A stretch of DNA of 64,000 bases, taken from assembly GCA_964622835.1 (NCBI GenBank), contig CAZUSA010000002.1:124001-188000 (forward strand), read 5' to 3'. Below, piece by piece: positions 51,751-59,736 of the stretch. Numbering within the stretch: position 1 is the first letter of the stretch; each line of letters begins with the position of its first letter. Position numbers and translations under genes: made by a program. Under the pieces are notes generated by a model. It had not been told where the DNA came from. It did no database searches and saw only the letters and a list, made by a program, of their open reading frames with translations. This DNA is from JABIKK01 sp964622835. GTDB lineage: Archaea > Nanobdellota > Nanobdellia > SCGC-AAA011-G17 > UBA489.

Positions 51751-52050
51751 ATGGAAACAAAAGATACGAAAATACGTTCTTTAGACAAAGCGCCAACGAG
51801 ACCATATAAGGAATGGAAGGCGGGAAATTTACAAGCAGCTGTTTGGAAAAATAAAAAAGACATGGAAGATGGTTCTGAAGTAGAATACAAAACTGTAAGT
51901 CTTACACGAAGCTATCGTAAACCTGGAGAAGATCTTTGGCGACACGATTCTATCAACCTTCGTCGTAACGACATACAAAAAGTATTGCTCGTTCTTACGA
52001 AAGCACAGGAAGATATGCTTCTTTCAGATAAACCAGATGGCAACGATTAA
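51751..52050 (+). CDS. Small conserved protein, possibly nucleic-acid binding
   Basis: 99 aa behind a GGAG ribosome site. YKEWKAGNLQAAVWKNKK, VEYKTVSLTRSYRKPGEDLW and SINLRRNDIQKVLLVLTKAQ match a small alpha/beta family in archaea and some bacteria, resembling a PC4-like ssDNA-binding fold; I know no proven function. Its end lies 13 nt before radA, supporting a link to DNA metabolism. Confidence 0.7.
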   Translation: METKDTKIRSLDKAPTRPYKEWKAGNLQAAVWKNKKDMEDGSEVEYKTVSLTRSYRKPGEDLWRHDSINLRRNDIQKVLLVLTKAQEDMLLSDKPDGND

Positions 52051-52063
52051 TGGATGTGATATT

Positions 52064-53014
52064 ATGACAAAAGAAATGAAACTAACCGACCTTCCAGGCG
52101 TCGGAGCTGCAACTGCTGAAAAACTCGTTGAAGCAGGATTTGATACACTGATGGCACTCGCAGTAGCGAGTCCTGGGAAAGTTGTAGAATTTGGTGGTGT
52201 CAGCGAAGCTGTCGCTAGAAAAATAATCAACTCTGCTCGTAATTCGCTAGACATGGGCTTTGAAAGTGGTATTGATCTCATGGAAAAAAGAGACCAAGTA
52301 ACTAAAATAAGTACAGGATCACAAAACATCAACGCAATGCTTGGTGGTGGTATGGAAACAGGAGCTATCACAGAATGTTATGGTGCATATGGTTCAGGGA
52401 AAACAAGTATTGCTCACCAGTTAGCGGTTAATGTGCAACTCCCAAAAGAACAAGGTGGTGCAGATGGCATTGCTGTATGGATTGATACAGAAGGGACGTT
52501 ACGTCCAGAATATTTGAAACCTATCGCAGCAGCAAAAGGACTCGATCCTGATGAAGCGTTAAAAAACTTTCGAGGTGTTCGTGCGTTCAACAGTGACCAT
52601 CAAATGTTGTTAGCAGAAAAAGTAGAAGATCTCATTAAGAAAGATAATCTGCCTGTCAAATTGATTATACTCGATAGTCTCATGGGACATTTTCGGAGTG
52701 AATTTGCCGGTCGAGGAACACTAGCAGATAGACAACAAAAGTTGAACAAACACTTGCATGCATTATTGAAATTAGCAACACAACACAATCTTGCTATCTA
52801 CATTACCAATCAAGTCATGGCAAAACCAGACACATTCTTTGGAGATCCCACCGAACCTATTGGTGGACACGTTGTTGCTCATACCAGTACCGTACGTGTT
52901 TACTTACGGCGCGGAAAAAAAGGAACCAGAGTTGCTAAACTTGTTGATGCACCAGCATTACCTGACGGTGAAGCAGCATTCATGGTAACGCCCGAAGGAA
53001 TAAAGGACGTATAA
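52064..53014 (+). CDS. radA: DNA repair and recombination protein RadA
   Basis: 316 aa from ATG 52064; a frame to 52037 exists but the family begins MxxLTDLPGVG. N-terminal HhH domain (KLTDLPGVGAATAEKLVEAG), Walker A YGAYGSGKTSIAHQL (Ala-Tyr where Glu-Phe is usual), Walker B LIILDSLMGHFRSEF, the L1/L2 region GRGTLADRQQKLNKHL and QVMAKPDTFFGDP. Archaeal Rad51/RecA recombinase. Its upstream neighbour is the small 51751 protein. Confidence 0.95.
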   Translation: MTKEMKLTDLPGVGAATAEKLVEAGFDTLMALAVASPGKVVEFGGVSEAVARKIINSARNSLDMGFESGIDLMEKRDQVTKISTGSQNINAMLGGGMETGAITECYGAYGSGKTSIAHQLAVNVQLPKEQGGADGIAVWIDTEGTLRPEYLKPIAAAKGLDPDEALKNFRGVRAFNSDHQMLLAEKVEDLIKKDNLPVKLIILDSLMGHFRSEFAGRGTLADRQQKLNKHLHALLKLATQHNLAIYITNQVMAKPDTFFGDPTEPIGGHVVAHTSTVRVYLRRGKKGTRVAKLVDAPALPDGEAAFMVTPEGIKDV

Positions 53015-53076
53015 TTACGTTCTTTGTCCGGAGACGTCTTCGAAACATATTTATTCTGGTTTCATCTTAGAATATA

Positions 53077-53478
53077 GTGGGTTACTCAGGCGAATTAGAA
53101 TCAGGCGAAGAACTTGTGTTGTATAGTTTTAGAAGAGGTGAACAACTCTTTAGACCTCCACGTTTGAGAATACTTGTTAATCGTGCACGGAGAAATCTTG
53201 AGTGTATTGCAGATGAACTTCCTGAAAGAAAAGATATTGTAACATTGTCATATGGTCTGAATGCCTTTCAAGGAGAACAATGTGTTGGTTTTGCAACAGG
53301 TGATGAAGATCTTGTTGGCGCACCCACCAGAGGTCTTGCTACGTTTAGAAATAGATACAGTGCTTTTCTGGGTAATCTACTAGAAATTGTGCACATGCCT
53401 GGCTTTGCGTTTGGATTCACCATTCACGTCACAGGATTTAGTGTCTCTTCTTTAGGTGATTCTGATACTTCATCATAA
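53077..53478 (+). CDS. Unknown protein
   Basis: 133 aa, GTG start. Mixed alpha/beta composition (LRILVNRARRNLECIADEL, ILVNRARR, RYSAFLGNLLEIVHMPGF), no membrane helix, Ser-rich tail. A TATA-like CATATTTATTC lies near 53045-53055. Family not recognised. Ends 2 nt before the tRNA on the other strand. Confidence 0.55.
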   Translation: MGYSGELESGEELVLYSFRRGEQLFRPPRLRILVNRARRNLECIADELPERKDIVTLSYGLNAFQGEQCVGFATGDEDLVGAPTRGLATFRNRYSAFLGNLLEIVHMPGFAFGFTIHVTGFSVSSLGDSDTSS

Positions 53479-53480
53479 AG

Positions 53481-53552
53481 CGTCCCTGCCAGGACTCGAA
53501 CCTGAATCGCAGCCTCCGCAAGGCTGTATGCTATCCATTACACCACAGGGAC
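53481..53552 (-). tRNA. tRNA-Arg (anticodon GCG)
   Basis: The minus strand folds as a cloverleaf: acceptor GTCCCTG/CAGGGAC with discriminator G, D arm with GATAGC, anticodon arm CAGCC-TTGCGGA-GGCTG (anticodon GCG, reads CGC), T arm CAGG-TTCGAGT-CCTG. CCA is not encoded and there is no intron. Confidence 0.95.
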
Positions 53553-53602
53553 TTGTACGAAATCACCTTCTTGTGCTTTTTAAAACCTCTTCTTCAGGAA
53601 GA

Positions 53603-53610
53603 TTTATAAA
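53603..53610 (+). promoter_or_regulatory. TATA-like box for the zinc-ribbon/aEF-1beta genes
   Basis: TTTATAAA ends 25 nt before the ATG at 53635. Confidence 0.55.
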
Positions 53611-53634
53611 TCAACATTTGAGGATCCAATTACA

Positions 53635-53811
53635 ATGGCAACAAAACCAACCACCTGCTCAAGCACAGGAGTGAACATCGCTAACAATAAAGGAAGCGTT
53701 GTTTTTGACTGTCCGCAATGTGGTAAACAAAAAATTGTTCGATCATACAATGCTCGACAGACTTCAGTAACCTATACCTGTCCAGAATGTTCATTTGAAG
53801 GACCTAACTAA
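53635..53811 (+). CDS. 58-aa zinc-ribbon protein (HVO_2753-like)
   Basis: ATG 53635 to TAA 53809-53811. Four zinc knuckle Cys: DCPQCGKQKIVR and YTCPECSFEGP, plus Cys8. The layout (short N-terminus, CPxCG, CPECxFEGP) matches the small archaeal zinc-ribbon family always found next to aEF-1beta, as here (1 nt gap). Probable ribosome- or RNA-linked role. Confidence 0.88.
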   Translation: MATKPTTCSSTGVNIANNKGSVVFDCPQCGKQKIVRSYNARQTSVTYTCPECSFEGPN

Positions 53812-53812
53812 G

Positions 53813-54091
53813 ATGGCAAAAGTTATCATCAAATTCAAAGTCATGCCCGAAAGTGCAGAATCCGATCTTGGAGATGTGAAAAAAACAGTTTCTACAGCTA
53901 TCGAATCCTTTGGTGGTATTATCAATGGTGATCTTACTGAAGAACCTGTAGCGTTTGGTCTAAAATCCATTCACGTTTCCTTTGCATATGATGAAGGTAA
54001 GGGAACAACAGATGATCTTGAAGACCAACTAGCGGCAGATGACAATATTCAAAGCGTTGAAGTTTTAAGCGTCGGCCGCGCAATGGGATAA
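53813..54091 (+). CDS. Elongation factor 1-beta (aEF-1beta)
   Basis: 92 aa from ATG 53813; an earlier in-frame start at 53795 lies in the zinc-ribbon gene. Ferredoxin-like fold: KVIIKFKVMPESAESDLGDV, EPVAFGLKSIHVSFAYDEG, and the end DDNIQSVEVLSVGRAMG. Guanine-nucleotide exchange factor for aEF-1alpha. Cotranscribed with the zinc ribbon. Confidence 0.93.
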   Translation: MAKVIIKFKVMPESAESDLGDVKKTVSTAIESFGGIINGDLTEEPVAFGLKSIHVSFAYDEGKGTTDDLEDQLAADDNIQSVEVLSVGRAMG

Positions 54092-54122
54092 TCCTTAAAA
54101 ACCCCTTTTTCATTCTTTCAGT

Positions 54123-54665
54123 ATGGCTGAAGAAACACCGAAGTGTATTTTTTGTGGAATTATTGATGGTAGTGTTGGCAGCGCTAAAATTTACGAAGAT
54201 GAATTAGTTATTTGTGTCCTAGATATTTTTCCAGCAACAAAAGGACACTTGCTCGTTATTCCAAAAAAACACGTTTCTGTCAGTACACAATTAGATGATA
54301 CAACAACAGCACATGTCTTCGCCTTTGCAAATAAAATATCATCCATTCTCTTTGATGCTATGGGTGCACAAGGAACAAATATTTTTTTAGCTAATGGACA
54401 AGTAGCAGGACAAAAAGTAGACCATGCTGGCGTTCATGTTATTCCACGATATACAGATGATGGATTAAAACTAGAATGGGAAACCAAACAAATAACAGAA
54501 GACGAACTCAAAGATACCTTTACAAAACTCTCATCTAAACTACAACCAACTGAAGAACAACCTCAAGCACCTGTTGTTCAAAAAACTGTAGAACCAGAAG
54601 TTGTTCAAGAAACCGTTGAAGAAGAACCTGTTGAGGAAGAATCTGACGACGATGTTTTACCTTAG
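54123..54665 (+). CDS. HIT-family hydrolase with acidic tail
   Basis: 180 aa. CIFCGIIDGSVGSAKIYED, FPATKGHLLVIPKKHVS, and the catalytic HIT-type motif HAGVHVIPRYTDDG. Nucleotide hydrolase or transferase of the Hint group, perhaps acting on AMP adducts. A ~45-residue Glu/Val/Pro-rich C-terminal tail (EPVEEESDDD) is not part of the family. Zinc-like CxxC at the N-terminus fits archaeal HIT proteins. Confidence 0.9.
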   Translation: MAEETPKCIFCGIIDGSVGSAKIYEDELVICVLDIFPATKGHLLVIPKKHVSVSTQLDDTTTAHVFAFANKISSILFDAMGAQGTNIFLANGQVAGQKVDHAGVHVIPRYTDDGLKLEWETKQITEDELKDTFTKLSSKLQPTEEQPQAPVVQKTVEPEVVQETVEEEPVEEESDDDVLP

Positions 54666-55561
54666 AACAATCCTAAAAAAAGAACATCACCAATAAGTAA
54701 TGTTATTACAATAGCAATCCAAAATGAAGGGACGAATGGTACGCCTTCTTTTACAATAACCTTCTTTATTTTTGCATTGATTAATTTTTGAATCGAACGT
54801 TTATCAATACCATACGCTTTTACCTTGTATAATAATTTCTTTCCTTTGTATACATCATCTTGAATCCAATCACCCTCTGTTAATTGTGATGGTGTAAGAG
54901 ACGTATACATGCACGCATGTTCCACACTCTTTATTGCAATCGTAATATAGGGCAATGCTAGTAAAACAAGAGCAAGAAGACCAAAGAGCATTTGTTGTGC
55001 TTGCGGTAGATTGAGTGTTATTGTTAAGAGTCCAAAGATAACAGCAAGACACCACACCATTAGTTTCATTCTCTTCATTTTAGGTACTTCCTTCTCTTTT
55101 TTGAACGCACGTTTGAATGCCTTACGATGTTTTATGGCTAACACTATCGCAGCACCAGCACCATACAATGCACCGATAAGTAAAATGTTAATAAGTATCA
55201 CAGCTGGGAACGGAAGAACACTTTCTACAACCAAATAACTTGGCGCTTGGGCAAACGCCAAACCAAAGCCAGCTAATAATTTGGTATCACCGCCACCCCA
55301 CTGACGCGTCAAATACATGACTGTCCCAAAAGCAGCAAACAAACCAAAGACAAGTAAACTTGTTGTTAATAATGTAACATCTCTCGTAATGATAACTTCA
55401 AGAATACGCGTTGCACCAACAAAGAAAATGAGACCATAACTAATCCAATCAGGAATTTCACGTGTTTTAATATCAGCAAAAGCAGCAGCAGTTAATGCAA
55501 GAAGGACAGCAACAGTGACAATCACATCAAAAATAAACAGCATATAAAAAGCATTGTGCAT
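54662..55561 (-). CDS. Archaeal prepilin peptidase (A24 aspartic protease)
   Basis: 299 aa (ATG 55561 or 55543). Several membrane helices with the two catalytic Asp motifs of the family: AAAFADIKTREIPDWISYG (first Asp after helix 1) and GGGDTKLLAGFGLAF (GxGD). A longer C-terminal part (YKVKAYGIDKRSIQKLI) is cytoplasmic or extra. Cuts class III signal peptides before filament assembly. It is the only such peptidase in the window and so a likely processor of the pilin-like proteins at 43-50 kb. Confidence 0.9.
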   Translation of the reverse strand: MHNAFYMLFIFDVIVTVAVLLALTAAAFADIKTREIPDWISYGLIFFVGATRILEVIITRDVTLLTTSLLVFGLFAAFGTVMYLTRQWGGGDTKLLAGFGLAFAQAPSYLVVESVLPFPAVILINILLIGALYGAGAAIVLAIKHRKAFKRAFKKEKEVPKMKRMKLMVWCLAVIFGLLTITLNLPQAQQMLFGLLALVLLALPYITIAIKSVEHACMYTSLTPSQLTEGDWIQDDVYKGKKLLYKVKAYGIDKRSIQKLINAKIKKVIVKEGVPFVPSFWIAIVITLLIGDVLFLGLF

Positions 55562-55564
55562 ATG

Positions 55565-55571
55565 TTTATAA
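55565..55571 (+). promoter_or_regulatory. TATA-like box for the GGR-family gene
   Basis: TTTATAA ends 23 nt before the ATG at 55594. Confidence 0.45.
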
Positions 55572-55593
55572 GTTTGACCATATCAAGCTGCAT

Positions 55594-56697
55594 ATGATTT
55601 CCATTATTGGCGCAGGTCCTGTAGGTAACTATCTTGCAGCACGCCTTGCACGTGACGGCCAAAACGTACAGGTCTTTGAAGAACACCAATCAATAGGTGC
55701 ACCCGTAGCATGTACAGGAATTTTAACCTCATACTTATCTGACTTTTTCACCGTCGATCCAGAATATGTTGTGAATACAATAACAGCAACAGATGTCTAT
55801 GCACCTGATGGATCTTCTGTACGCATTCCTTTAAAGAAAAATTTTATTGTTGATCGAACGTTATTTGATGCACACCTTGCTGAAGAAGCACAATCTTCAG
55901 GTGTGACCTATCATACAGGATGGCGGTTTACTGACTATCAGAAAAAGAATAATCAGTATCAGTTACACTTTTTACAAGGAAAAACAGCGACAACAAATGT
56001 GCTTGTCGGTGCAGATGGGCCAAGTAGCGCTGTAGCTCGTTCGGCAGGAATTTTTGGTGAACGTTCCTTTGTTGTCGGACATCAAGCACGTGTGCGCTTA
56101 CGAGAAAAAGTAGATCCGAGTGTTATTGCCTTCTTTTTAGATGAACATAACTATATTGGGTGGATGGTTCCTGAAACAGATCGTATTGTTCGATTAGGTG
56201 TTGCCTCACACATTAATGTTAACAAACATTTTTCACAGTTATTAAAAAAATATCCAGGTATATTATTAGGATGGCAAAGTGGACCAATACCCATTTACAA
56301 TCCACGTTTGGACATTGAAAAAGACAATGTGTATTTGTTAGGTGATGCAGCGACACAGGTTAAAGCAACAACCTATGGTGGTATTATTCCTGGTATGCAT
56401 GCAGCGGATGTGTTAAGTAATGTTTTGCATAAACAATTGTCTTCAGGTTCATATACGAAAGGTGTTGCGCAAACAGCAGGAAAACATTTAGGAAAACATT
56501 TACTTCTAAGAAAACTCATGAATAAATTTACACCAGAAGATTATAATCGATTAGTGCAATTGTGTGCAAGTAAACGTGTGCGTGATACCTTGCATAAATA
56601 TGATCGTGAATATCCTGGAAAATTATTGATGGCACTTGCGGTACAAGAACCACGTTTCTTAGGATTTAGTAAAGTGCTCTTGCGATCTTCTCGTTAA
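55594..56697 (+). CDS. Geranylgeranyl reductase family flavoprotein
   Basis: 367 aa. FAD Rossmann motif MISIIGAGPVGNYLAARLAR, second motif LVGADGPSSAVARSAG, third YLLGDAATQVKATTYGGII and a C-terminal helix region. The family includes digeranylgeranylglycerophospholipid reductase, which saturates archaeal lipid chains. In DPANN cells with few lipid genes this would be a rare lipid-modifying activity; exact substrate unproven. Confidence 0.88.
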   Translation: MISIIGAGPVGNYLAARLARDGQNVQVFEEHQSIGAPVACTGILTSYLSDFFTVDPEYVVNTITATDVYAPDGSSVRIPLKKNFIVDRTLFDAHLAEEAQSSGVTYHTGWRFTDYQKKNNQYQLHFLQGKTATTNVLVGADGPSSAVARSAGIFGERSFVVGHQARVRLREKVDPSVIAFFLDEHNYIGWMVPETDRIVRLGVASHINVNKHFSQLLKKYPGILLGWQSGPIPIYNPRLDIEKDNVYLLGDAATQVKATTYGGIIPGMHAADVLSNVLHKQLSSGSYTKGVAQTAGKHLGKHLLLRKLMNKFTPEDYNRLVQLCASKRVRDTLHKYDREYPGKLLMALAVQEPRFLGFSKVLLRSSR

Positions 56698-56951
56698 AGA
56701 TCGTCTTCAAGTCTGTTAGGACCTGGGCGGTCTAAACGGCCGCTAAGAACTTCATCAGTAATATCTTTTGTTTGCATTTCAGTTGTGCCTAGGATGTACT
56801 TGTTATCACTGCTAAGACGGAATGTTGTGTAGGGTACTTGTATTGTTATACGGTCTATCTTTACCGGTTCAGGTTTCTTCGGTGTTGTACATCCGGGAAG
56901 AATACTTGCGTATAATGCTGCAGCTGTTAATAGTGGTGTTAGTCTTTTCAT
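56694..56951 (-). CDS. Small lipoprotein, unknown
   Basis: 85 aa. Signal with lipobox ILPGC (Cys21), then TTPKKPEPVKIDRITIQV. Acidic end (NRLEDDL). No known domain. Just downstream of 56954 on the same strand. Confidence 0.6.
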   Translation of the reverse strand: MKRLTPLLTAAALYASILPGCTTPKKPEPVKIDRITIQVPYTTFRLSSDNKYILGTTEMQTKDITDEVLSGRLDRPGPNRLEDDL

Positions 56952-56953
56952 TG

Positions 56954-57406
56954 TTAGGGCCTGCCTAATACATAAACGTTCGGATCATCAAGTGGTGTGT
57001 TTGATGTTTGCCCTAGGTAAGGAAGTGCACTTCCAAGAGAATCTAAGGCAATCATTACATTAATTGCGTTGTCGTCTCCAGCTAATCCACGGACATGGAG
57101 GGGAAGGACTACTTCCGAGTCTCCTCTAAAGATTCCAAGTGCTTGTGTGCGTATTGATTTCCCGTCACCCTGTAATGTATTTTTGATTATGCTTGATCGT
57201 AAACCATTTGCTTCAAGAATTGTGTTGCCTTGTTGGTGTTTTTCAACGAGTTCACTTAAATTACCAATTGTTGTTGGTTGTCTATTCCATGCGCTGTTAC
57301 CGATCCAACCTGCTGCGACAAGTGCGGCTGTTATTCCAAATCTTTTACCATTATCTTTGTTAACCCATGAGGGTTTTGAAATATTTCTATACCATGCATC
57401 TGCCAT
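56954..57406 (-). CDS. Unknown protein with one membrane segment
   Basis: 150 aa. A helix near residue 25-40 (FGITAALVAAGWIGNSAW) precedes a soluble part with LSELVEKHQQGNTILEANG and NAINVMIALDSLGSALPYLG. Not recognised. Belongs to the same transcription unit as the two lipoproteins around it. Confidence 0.55.
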   Translation of the reverse strand: MADAWYRNISKPSWVNKDNGKRFGITAALVAAGWIGNSAWNRQPTTIGNLSELVEKHQQGNTILEANGLRSSIIKNTLQGDGKSIRTQALGIFRGDSEVVLPLHVRGLAGDDNAINVMIALDSLGSALPYLGQTSNTPLDDPNVYVLGRP

Positions 57407-57484
57407 TGTGTTGTTCTCCTTGAGATTTATTTTGTTGTTTCCTTCTTTATAAGACTTTTTATTGTTATCACTCTTTAGGTGTTA

Positions 57485-57946
57485 CTATAATGTTCCTAGA
57501 TAGTCTCTGAACTCTGGACTGATCATTACTTCATCTAGGGGTATGTGCCATTCACCTTGTGTATATCTTATCAAATCATCACTGGCAACAGGAATAGTTA
57601 CATGGCCTGGTGATTGAAGATGTGCAGGAACATTATCTAGTACGAGAAGAATATTTGTTATATCGGGATTATCTGTTCGTTGTACACAGAGTGGATTAGC
57701 TATTAAGGGTGTATCTGATGCGCCTATTTTGCTCTGTAATTTGAATACTTCAAAACCACCTGATATTACTGATCTTTCTTGTGCAGCATTGTATCGTCCA
57801 CGAATTTCATCATGAGCTGTATCTAACGTTGTTGTTAAAGGGTCTGTGTGGTGTGCGAAGGTGTATTTTGTTCCTTCTCTGTAATCATTACTACATGCGT
57901 TAAGTAATCCTGCTCCAACCAATAAGGCTGCACGTAAAGGTTTCAT
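57485..57946 (-). CDS. Small lipoprotein, unknown
   Basis: 153 aa. Signal with lipobox LLNAC (Cys18), then a globular part (YTFAHHTDPLTTTLDTAHDE, NILLVLDNVPAHLQSPGHV). Not recognised. Divergent from 58067; the shared 120-bp promoter region holds two inverted repeats. Confidence 0.6.
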   Translation of the reverse strand: MKPLRAALLVGAGLLNACSNDYREGTKYTFAHHTDPLTTTLDTAHDEIRGRYNAAQERSVISGGFEVFKLQSKIGASDTPLIANPLCVQRTDNPDITNILLVLDNVPAHLQSPGHVTIPVASDDLIRYTQGEWHIPLDEVMISPEFRDYLGTL

Positions 57947-57990
57947 GGGTTTTTGATTGAAAACTATCCTTATAAAACTTGTGTTATTTA

Positions 57991-58033
57991 CTACTTTGAA
58001 GTAGCTATGTAATCTTTCCGGAAATTTCGGAAA
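57991..58033. promoter_or_regulatory. Two inverted repeats between divergent genes
   Basis: CTACTT-TG-AAGTAG at 57991-58004 and TTTCCGGAAATTTCGGAAA at 58015-58033 (arms TTTCCG/CGGAAA). They lie between the lipoprotein gene (57946, minus) and the 58067 gene (plus) and are probable operator sites, or stem-loops in a transcript. Confidence 0.55.
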
Positions 58034-58066
58034 AACCTCTTTTAAGGAGATTGTCCTCTCAATACC

Positions 58067-58402
58067 ATGAATTACACAGACTATGGCCCTGATTACTCTG
58101 GCTATACAGAAGGCACCATGTATTACTTTGCCCCTGATCCAGGCAAAGGAAGAGCCTTAACACATGATCAATTCCAAGAGTTGTACAACTTTCATCCAGA
58201 ACCCTCCTTTTTAGAACAACTCGTCAATACATTATCTCCTGTTATTGAACCAGAATTTATTATCGGAACATTAGCAACTGTTGCACTAACCATTGGACTC
58301 TATGCATACGCACGATACACTGCAAAAACATCCCCTTTTGAAGAACATTCCTTCGCATACGAACCAAAAACAGAAGGACGCGCATGGTGGTACGACAAAT
58401 AA
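58067..58402 (+). CDS. Small membrane protein, unknown
   Basis: 111 aa. Tyr/Gly/Pro-rich N-terminus (YTDYGPDYSGYTEGTMYYF), one helix at about 63-83 (FIIGTLATVALTIGLYAYA) and a short polar tail (KTEGRAWWYDK). An AAGGAGAT-like ribosome site is about 20 nt upstream. Not recognised. Confidence 0.6.
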   Translation: MNYTDYGPDYSGYTEGTMYYFAPDPGKGRALTHDQFQELYNFHPEPSFLEQLVNTLSPVIEPEFIIGTLATVALTIGLYAYARYTAKTSPFEEHSFAYEPKTEGRAWWYDK

Positions 58403-58465
58403 CCCATCAGCAACCTTTAAATATCGACTTCACCCCTCCGAAACATTGAGGTGGTTACTATATCT

Positions 58466-59722
58466 ATGCAGAACTCTTTCTTTCATAAAAAAGGCGAAGG
58501 CGAAACACGGTCTGCTTCCTATCTCATTCTCATGCTCGCACTTTTCTTATTAGTCTACATGATACTCTTGCCTTCAGGTGAAAAAGAACTTATCATACAA
58601 GACATGGGCGGCGTTGCTATTGGCAATCCAACCACACAAGTAGGACCCTACGGAAATAATCCTGTACCCTACGGTGGCATTGACGATGGAGGTTTTCTCT
58701 TAAGCAATGAAGGATTACTTTTTCTTGACTCACCCGGACTCATGCGACCCTTGTTACAAGACGTCACACAAAAACCCTTAGCAAGTGTTAACTTATTTTC
58801 CATAGAACAAAAACGATACGAAACACTCGCAGCAAATATTCATCTTTCAAGTACGTTGGCATCAAAAGATACCGTAGAATTTATCTTTACCATTGATGAT
58901 CTTGAAGACTTATCAGACGTACAATTATTATTCTTTATCCTAGATGGTGACGGTGATTTGACAGTTACCCTTAATGGTGTTACTGTCCTTAACGGAGCAG
59001 TACAAACAGAACAACTACCTCTTACATTACCTTCATCATTATTGACAACCGTTAACAGACTAACGTTTAGTGTAAACAAACCAGGCATCTTCGACTTTAT
59101 GTTTCCGAATACATACCATCTTAGAGACATCGTTCTCATAGAAACACACAGTGTTACCAACAACGTAGAATCACGACAATTTGTTTTATCTGATAAAGAT
59201 GTTTATGACTTAGACCACTTAAGTTTGCTCTTTAGACCAAACTGTTTTACTGTAAATGAACAAGGACGGCTAGTCATACGATTAAATAATAATCTCATCC
59301 ATGACGCGTTAATTGTTTGTGACGCAGGACTCGTTGCCATAGACTTTAGTCCAAGTGACATTGTACCTGGGCGAAATGTGTTAGACTTCTTCATAGACCA
59401 AGGACAATATACATTGGAAAATGTCGTTGTTGAAGGAGACTACGCGACAACAAACTTCTACAAAGCATCCTTCGACGTTGACCCACCAGACATGGCAGCC
59501 ATCTTTGACGGAGCCTCTGTTGTACTACGTGCATCATTTTTGAACGATGGATACACCAAAGAAGGAACAATATTTGTTAACGGATATCCATTACCCTTTG
59601 ATACACATCTTAATGAATTCGTTGCAAACTTAGATGGACTCGTCTACGAAGGACGTAATATTATTAGTGTTCTTCCCGATACCACGTTTGAATTTATTAA
59701 CCTCGAGGTCTTCCTCGCCTAA
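58466..59722 (+). CDS. Large pilin-like secreted protein
   Basis: 418 aa from ATG 58466, with GAGGTG (58447-58452) as ribosome site. NSFFHKKGEGETRSASYLIL: Lys8-Lys9-Gly10 then a helix (LMLALFLLVYMILL). The ectodomain is beta-rich with repeated 'L-x-V-x-L-N' strands (GDGDLTVTLNGVTVLNGAVQ, RLVIRLNNNLIHDALIV, YGRNIISV-like), suggesting two or three Ig-like or jelly-roll domains. First gene of a secreted-protein operon. Confidence 0.7.
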   Translation: MQNSFFHKKGEGETRSASYLILMLALFLLVYMILLPSGEKELIIQDMGGVAIGNPTTQVGPYGNNPVPYGGIDDGGFLLSNEGLLFLDSPGLMRPLLQDVTQKPLASVNLFSIEQKRYETLAANIHLSSTLASKDTVEFIFTIDDLEDLSDVQLLFFILDGDGDLTVTLNGVTVLNGAVQTEQLPLTLPSSLLTTVNRLTFSVNKPGIFDFMFPNTYHLRDIVLIETHSVTNNVESRQFVLSDKDVYDLDHLSLLFRPNCFTVNEQGRLVIRLNNNLIHDALIVCDAGLVAIDFSPSDIVPGRNVLDFFIDQGQYTLENVVVEGDYATTNFYKASFDVDPPDMAAIFDGASVVLRASFLNDGYTKEGTIFVNGYPLPFDTHLNEFVANLDGLVYEGRNIISVLPDTTFEFINLEVFLA

Positions 59723-59736
59723 CGGAGGCCTACATT

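Noticed and set aside
53456..53674. 72-aa open frame on the + strand
   Set aside because: It runs across the complement of the tRNA-Arg gene and into the zinc-ribbon gene; not a protein gene.
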